7,628 bases of DNA. Origin: Treponema sp. GTDB lineage: Bacteria > Spirochaetota > Spirochaetia > Treponematales > Breznakiellaceae. The DNA lies in assembly GCA_031263265.1 (NCBI GenBank), contig JAISGE010000181.1:1-7628 (forward strand). Direction: 5' to 3'. Position 1 is the stretch's first letter; each line of letters opens with the position of its first letter. A model generated the notes under the pieces. It was not told the DNA's origin, searched no databases, and saw only the letters and a program-made list of their open reading frames with translations. This document shows positions 5,537 through 7,628 of this stretch, piece after piece. The position numbers and the translations under genes were made by a program.

Positions 5537-6412
5537 ATGAAAGGTATTATACTGGCAGGAGGAGCCGGGACGCGGCTTTACCCCATTACTAAAGTGGTTT
5601 CAAAACAGATACTTCCCTTGTATGACAAGCCGATGATTTATTATCCCCTGTCGGTACTCATGCTGGCAGGAATCCGGGAAATTTTGATCATTTCCACCCC
5701 CCGGGATCTACCCCTTTTTAAGGAGCTTTTCGGAAGCGGTCACTGGTTGGGGATGAGCTTTGCATATACCCCGCAAACCACGCCCCGGGGTCTGGCAGAT
5801 GCTTTTATTTTGGGAGCAGAATTTATTGGTACCGAGTCTTGTGCCCTGGTCCTGGGGGATAATATCTTCTATGGTCGAAGTTTTAGCCAAACCTTGCGTC
5901 ATGGACTTGCTCAGGTACAGCAGAAGGGTGGAGGCATGATTTTCGGTTATTACGTCAAAGACCCCAGCGCTTATGGGGTGGTTACGTTTGATGAGGCTGG
6001 TAAGGCTCTTTCGATTGAAGAAAAGCCTGCAAAACCCCAGTCCCATTATGCGGTGCCGGGCTTGTATTTTTATGATAATGCGGTGGTGGAAATCGCCAAA
6101 AACGTGCAACCTTCTGCCCGAGGTGAAATCGAAATCACCGCGGTTAATAACGCTTATCTTGAGCAGGGACGCTTGACCGTTGAACTGCTGGGCAGGGGTA
6201 TGGCATGGCTGGATACCGGTACCTATGATGGGCTTTTAGAGGCTGCTAATTTCATTGCGACCATTCAAAAACGACAGGGCATGTATGTTTCCTGCATTGA
6301 AGAAATTGCTTATGCCAATGGCTGGCTTTCTCAGGATGAACTGTTGGACTTGGCCCGTTCCTATAAGACCGAGTATGGTGATTATTTGCGCTATATTGCG
6401 GAGCGTACCTGA
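5537..6412 (+). CDS. rfbA: Glucose-1-phosphate thymidylyltransferase (dTDP-glucose synthase)
   Basis: The predicted 291-residue cytoplasmic enzyme (RfbA/RmlA) joins dTTP and glucose-1-phosphate to give dTDP-glucose and pyrophosphate. It is the first, usually feedback-inhibited, step of dTDP-L-rhamnose synthesis. The N-terminal nucleotide-binding signature runs LAGGAGTRLYPIT (6-18), then K23-QILPLYDKPM to residue 33. LVLGDNIFYG (104-113) contains the metal-binding Asp108, and EEKP and GLYFYDN follow in the sugar-binding part. The length is normal for the short bacterial form. The start is fixed by the family's usual MKGIILAGG and the absence of other in-frame starts. It is first in the operon behind a strong promoter. 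Its TGA overlaps the rfbC ATG by one base (TGATG), indicating translational coupling. Odd point: the only good Shine-Dalgarno is 15 bases away. Confidence 0.96.
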   Translation: MKGIILAGGAGTRLYPITKVVSKQILPLYDKPMIYYPLSVLMLAGIREILIISTPRDLPLFKELFGSGHWLGMSFAYTPQTTPRGLADAFILGAEFIGTESCALVLGDNIFYGRSFSQTLRHGLAQVQQKGGGMIFGYYVKDPSAYGVVTFDEAGKALSIEEKPAKPQSHYAVPGLYFYDNAVVEIAKNVQPSARGEIEITAVNNAYLEQGRLTVELLGRGMAWLDTGTYDGLLEAANFIATIQKRQGMYVSCIEEIAYANGWLSQDELLDLARSYKTEYGDYLRYIAERT

Positions 6413-6957
6413 TGGCCTGTACCTTTACCCCTTGTGCAATTGACGGTTTGTATGAAATTACCCCTCGTATTTTTGGGGATACCCGGGGCTATTTCTTTGA
6501 ATCCTATTCAGAACGGGATTTTGCTAACGCCGGTGTATCGCTTCGTTTTGTTCAGGATAATCAATCTCGCTCGATCAAAGGGGTGCTTCGGGGTTTGCAT
6601 TTCCAAAAACAGTATCCCCAGGGAAAACTGGTACAGGTTCTTGAGGGAGAAGTGTTCGATGTGGCAGTGGACCTGCGACCCCATTCCCGGACCCTCGGTC
6701 AATGGCAGGGGATCAGGCTGAATGGAGAAAAACACAATCAGTTTTACATTCCCCCAGGCTTTGCTCATGGTTTTTTGGTTTTGAGCGAGACCGCGGTTTT
6801 TTCCTATAAATGTACTGATTTCTATCACCCTGAAGATGAAGGGGGGATTATCTGGAACGATCCTGAAATCCGCATTATCTGGCCGGATTTGGGCATGGAC
6901 TATATCTTATCAGACAAAGACCAAAAATTGCCGGGTTTTTCTAGGGGGATTGCATGA
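6412..6957 (+). CDS. rfbC: dTDP-4-dehydrorhamnose 3,5-epimerase
   Basis: The predicted 181-residue cytoplasmic cupin enzyme (RfbC/RmlC) epimerises dTDP-4-keto-6-deoxyglucose at C3 and C5. It is the third step to dTDP-L-rhamnose and needs no cofactor. Typical features are FGDTRGYFFESY (21-32), QDNQSRS (48-54) and the catalytic-loop motif RGLHFQ with His63. Also present are GKLVQVLEGEVFDVAVDLR (71-89), IPPGFAHGF (113-121), and YKCTDFYHPEDEGGIIWNDP (132-151) with candidate catalytic tyrosines at 132 and 138. The C-terminal SDKDQKLP matches the family's end. The length is standard. GGAG at 6400-6403 lies 8 bases upstream of the ATG. The gene overlaps the rfbA stop by one base and its own stop overlaps the rfbD start, so the three genes are surely one operon. 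Confidence 0.96.
   Translation: MACTFTPCAIDGLYEITPRIFGDTRGYFFESYSERDFANAGVSLRFVQDNQSRSIKGVLRGLHFQKQYPQGKLVQVLEGEVFDVAVDLRPHSRTLGQWQGIRLNGEKHNQFYIPPGFAHGFLVLSETAVFSYKCTDFYHPEDEGGIIWNDPEIRIIWPDLGMDYILSDKDQKLPGFSRGIA
6943..6948 (+). promoter_or_regulatory. Ribosome binding site of rfbD
   Basis: AGGGGG lies 5 bases before the ATG at 6954 and 8 bases before the ATG at 6957, so either adjacent start could be used. It is inside the end of rfbC, consistent with coupled translation. Confidence 0.6.
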
Positions 6958-7628
6958 TGATTTGGCTTATTGGTATCAAGGGCATGTTAGGAACCGAAGT
7001 TGCTCGTCTTTTTGAAGCCCAGGGCATCCCCTACTTGGGGACCGACCGGGAACTGGATATTACCCAGAAGGAAACCCTGAAGGCTTTTGCCGAAGCCCAC
7101 GGCCCAATCTCGTGGATGGTGAATTGTGCAGCCTATACCGCGGTGGATAGGGCTGAAGATGATGCCCTCACCTGTGGCAGGATAAATAGAGACGGCGCGG
7201 CAAACATTGCCTGGATAGCTGAGGAGCTGAGGGCCAGGTTGATTCATATTTCCACTGATTATGTCTTTAACGGCAAGGCGAGCAGGCCCTATCAGGAAGA
7301 TGATGAACCGTGTCCGATTGGGGTCTATGGACAGACCAAACAAGCAGGTGAAGCGGCGATCCAGGAGATCCACCAGGCAGCCTATATTATCAGAACCGCA
7401 TGGCTGTACGGATCCTATGGCAACAATTTTGTTACTACCATGCTCCGTCTTATGGAGGAACGGGATAGCCTCTCGGTGGTGGATGACCAGCGGGGAAGCC
7501 CGACCTGGGCGTATGATTTGGCCCAGCTTATCCTGCGGCTTATCAGCACCGTAACCCAAGGTAAGACGGTTCCTTATGGGATCTACCATTTTTCCAACGA
7601 AGGGAATATAAGCTGGTTTGATTTTGCA
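6954..7628 (+). CDS. rfbD: dTDP-4-dehydrorhamnose reductase (3' truncated)
   Basis: The first 225 residues of RfbD/RmlD are present, and the frame stays open to the window end (the family is usually about 290). It reduces dTDP-4-keto-L-rhamnose to dTDP-L-rhamnose with NAD(P)H, the last step of the pathway, in the cytoplasm. It is a short-chain dehydrogenase of the extended type. The nucleotide-binding G-x-x-G-x-x-G is Gly7, Gly10 and Gly13. VNCAAYTAVDRAE (56-68), HISTDYVFNG (98-107) and the catalytic Y-x-x-x-K, Tyr125 and Lys129 in YGQTKQAGE, follow, then IIRTAWLYG and DDQRGSPTWAYDLA. ATG at 6954 overlaps the rfbC stop (ATGA). The next codon, ATG at 6957, is an equally possible start and differs by one residue. 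The missing rfbB dehydratase may follow beyond the window. Confidence 0.95.
   Translation, partial: MMIWLIGIKGMLGTEVARLFEAQGIPYLGTDRELDITQKETLKAFAEAHGPISWMVNCAAYTAVDRAEDDALTCGRINRDGAANIAWIAEELRARLIHISTDYVFNGKASRPYQEDDEPCPIGVYGQTKQAGEAAIQEIHQAAYIIRTAWLYGSYGNNFVTTMLRLMEERDSLSVVDDQRGSPTWAYDLAQLILRLISTVTQGKTVPYGIYHFSNEGNISWFDFA

Overview
The window looks like a stretch of a chromosome from a free-living or gut-associated spirochaete, most likely a Treponema with near-balanced base composition, such as the termite-gut species. This is inference. It rests mainly on the solute-binding protein, whose signal peptide ends in the Treponema-like pattern V-F-A-A-G-R followed by a Q/S-rich stretch, and on the style of the RmlA/RmlC/RmlD proteins. 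No rRNA, tRNA, CRISPR array, transposase or integrase was seen.

Layout. (i) 1-342 (+): the C-terminal end of a ricin-type beta-trefoil lectin protein, cut by the window edge. (ii) 343-452: a convergent gap with a strong imperfect hairpin and a degenerate direct duplication. (iii) 453-4407 (-): a two-gene operon, transcribed right to left, of a secreted ABC sugar-binding protein followed 13 bases later by a cytoplasmic family 2 glycoside hydrolase. (iv) 4408-4532: a 125-base divergent control region with a 9-base direct repeat. (v) 4533-5339 (+): an AraC-family regulator. (vi) 5340-5536: a repeat-rich promoter region with a near-consensus sigma-70 promoter. (vii) 5537-7628 (+): the dTDP-L-rhamnose genes rfbA-rfbC-rfbD, with overlapping ends. 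rfbD is cut by the window edge.

How the genes fit together. The left block reads as a small sugar-use unit: the binding protein captures a glycan or oligosaccharide outside the inner membrane, an ABC permease encoded elsewhere would import it, the GH2 enzyme would cleave it in the cytoplasm, and the divergent AraC protein probably senses the sugar and switches the operon on. The operon is bounded on both sides inside the window, so its missing permease genes really are absent locally. The right block is a separate anabolic unit making the nucleotide sugar dTDP-L-rhamnose for surface polysaccharide. The 4,6-dehydratase gene (rfbB) is not in the window and may lie just downstream.

No clearly unprecedented system is visible. 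The best leads are regulatory: the paired repeats in the divergent promoter region, and the dyads and repeats around the rfb promoter with its unusually distant ribosome binding site.
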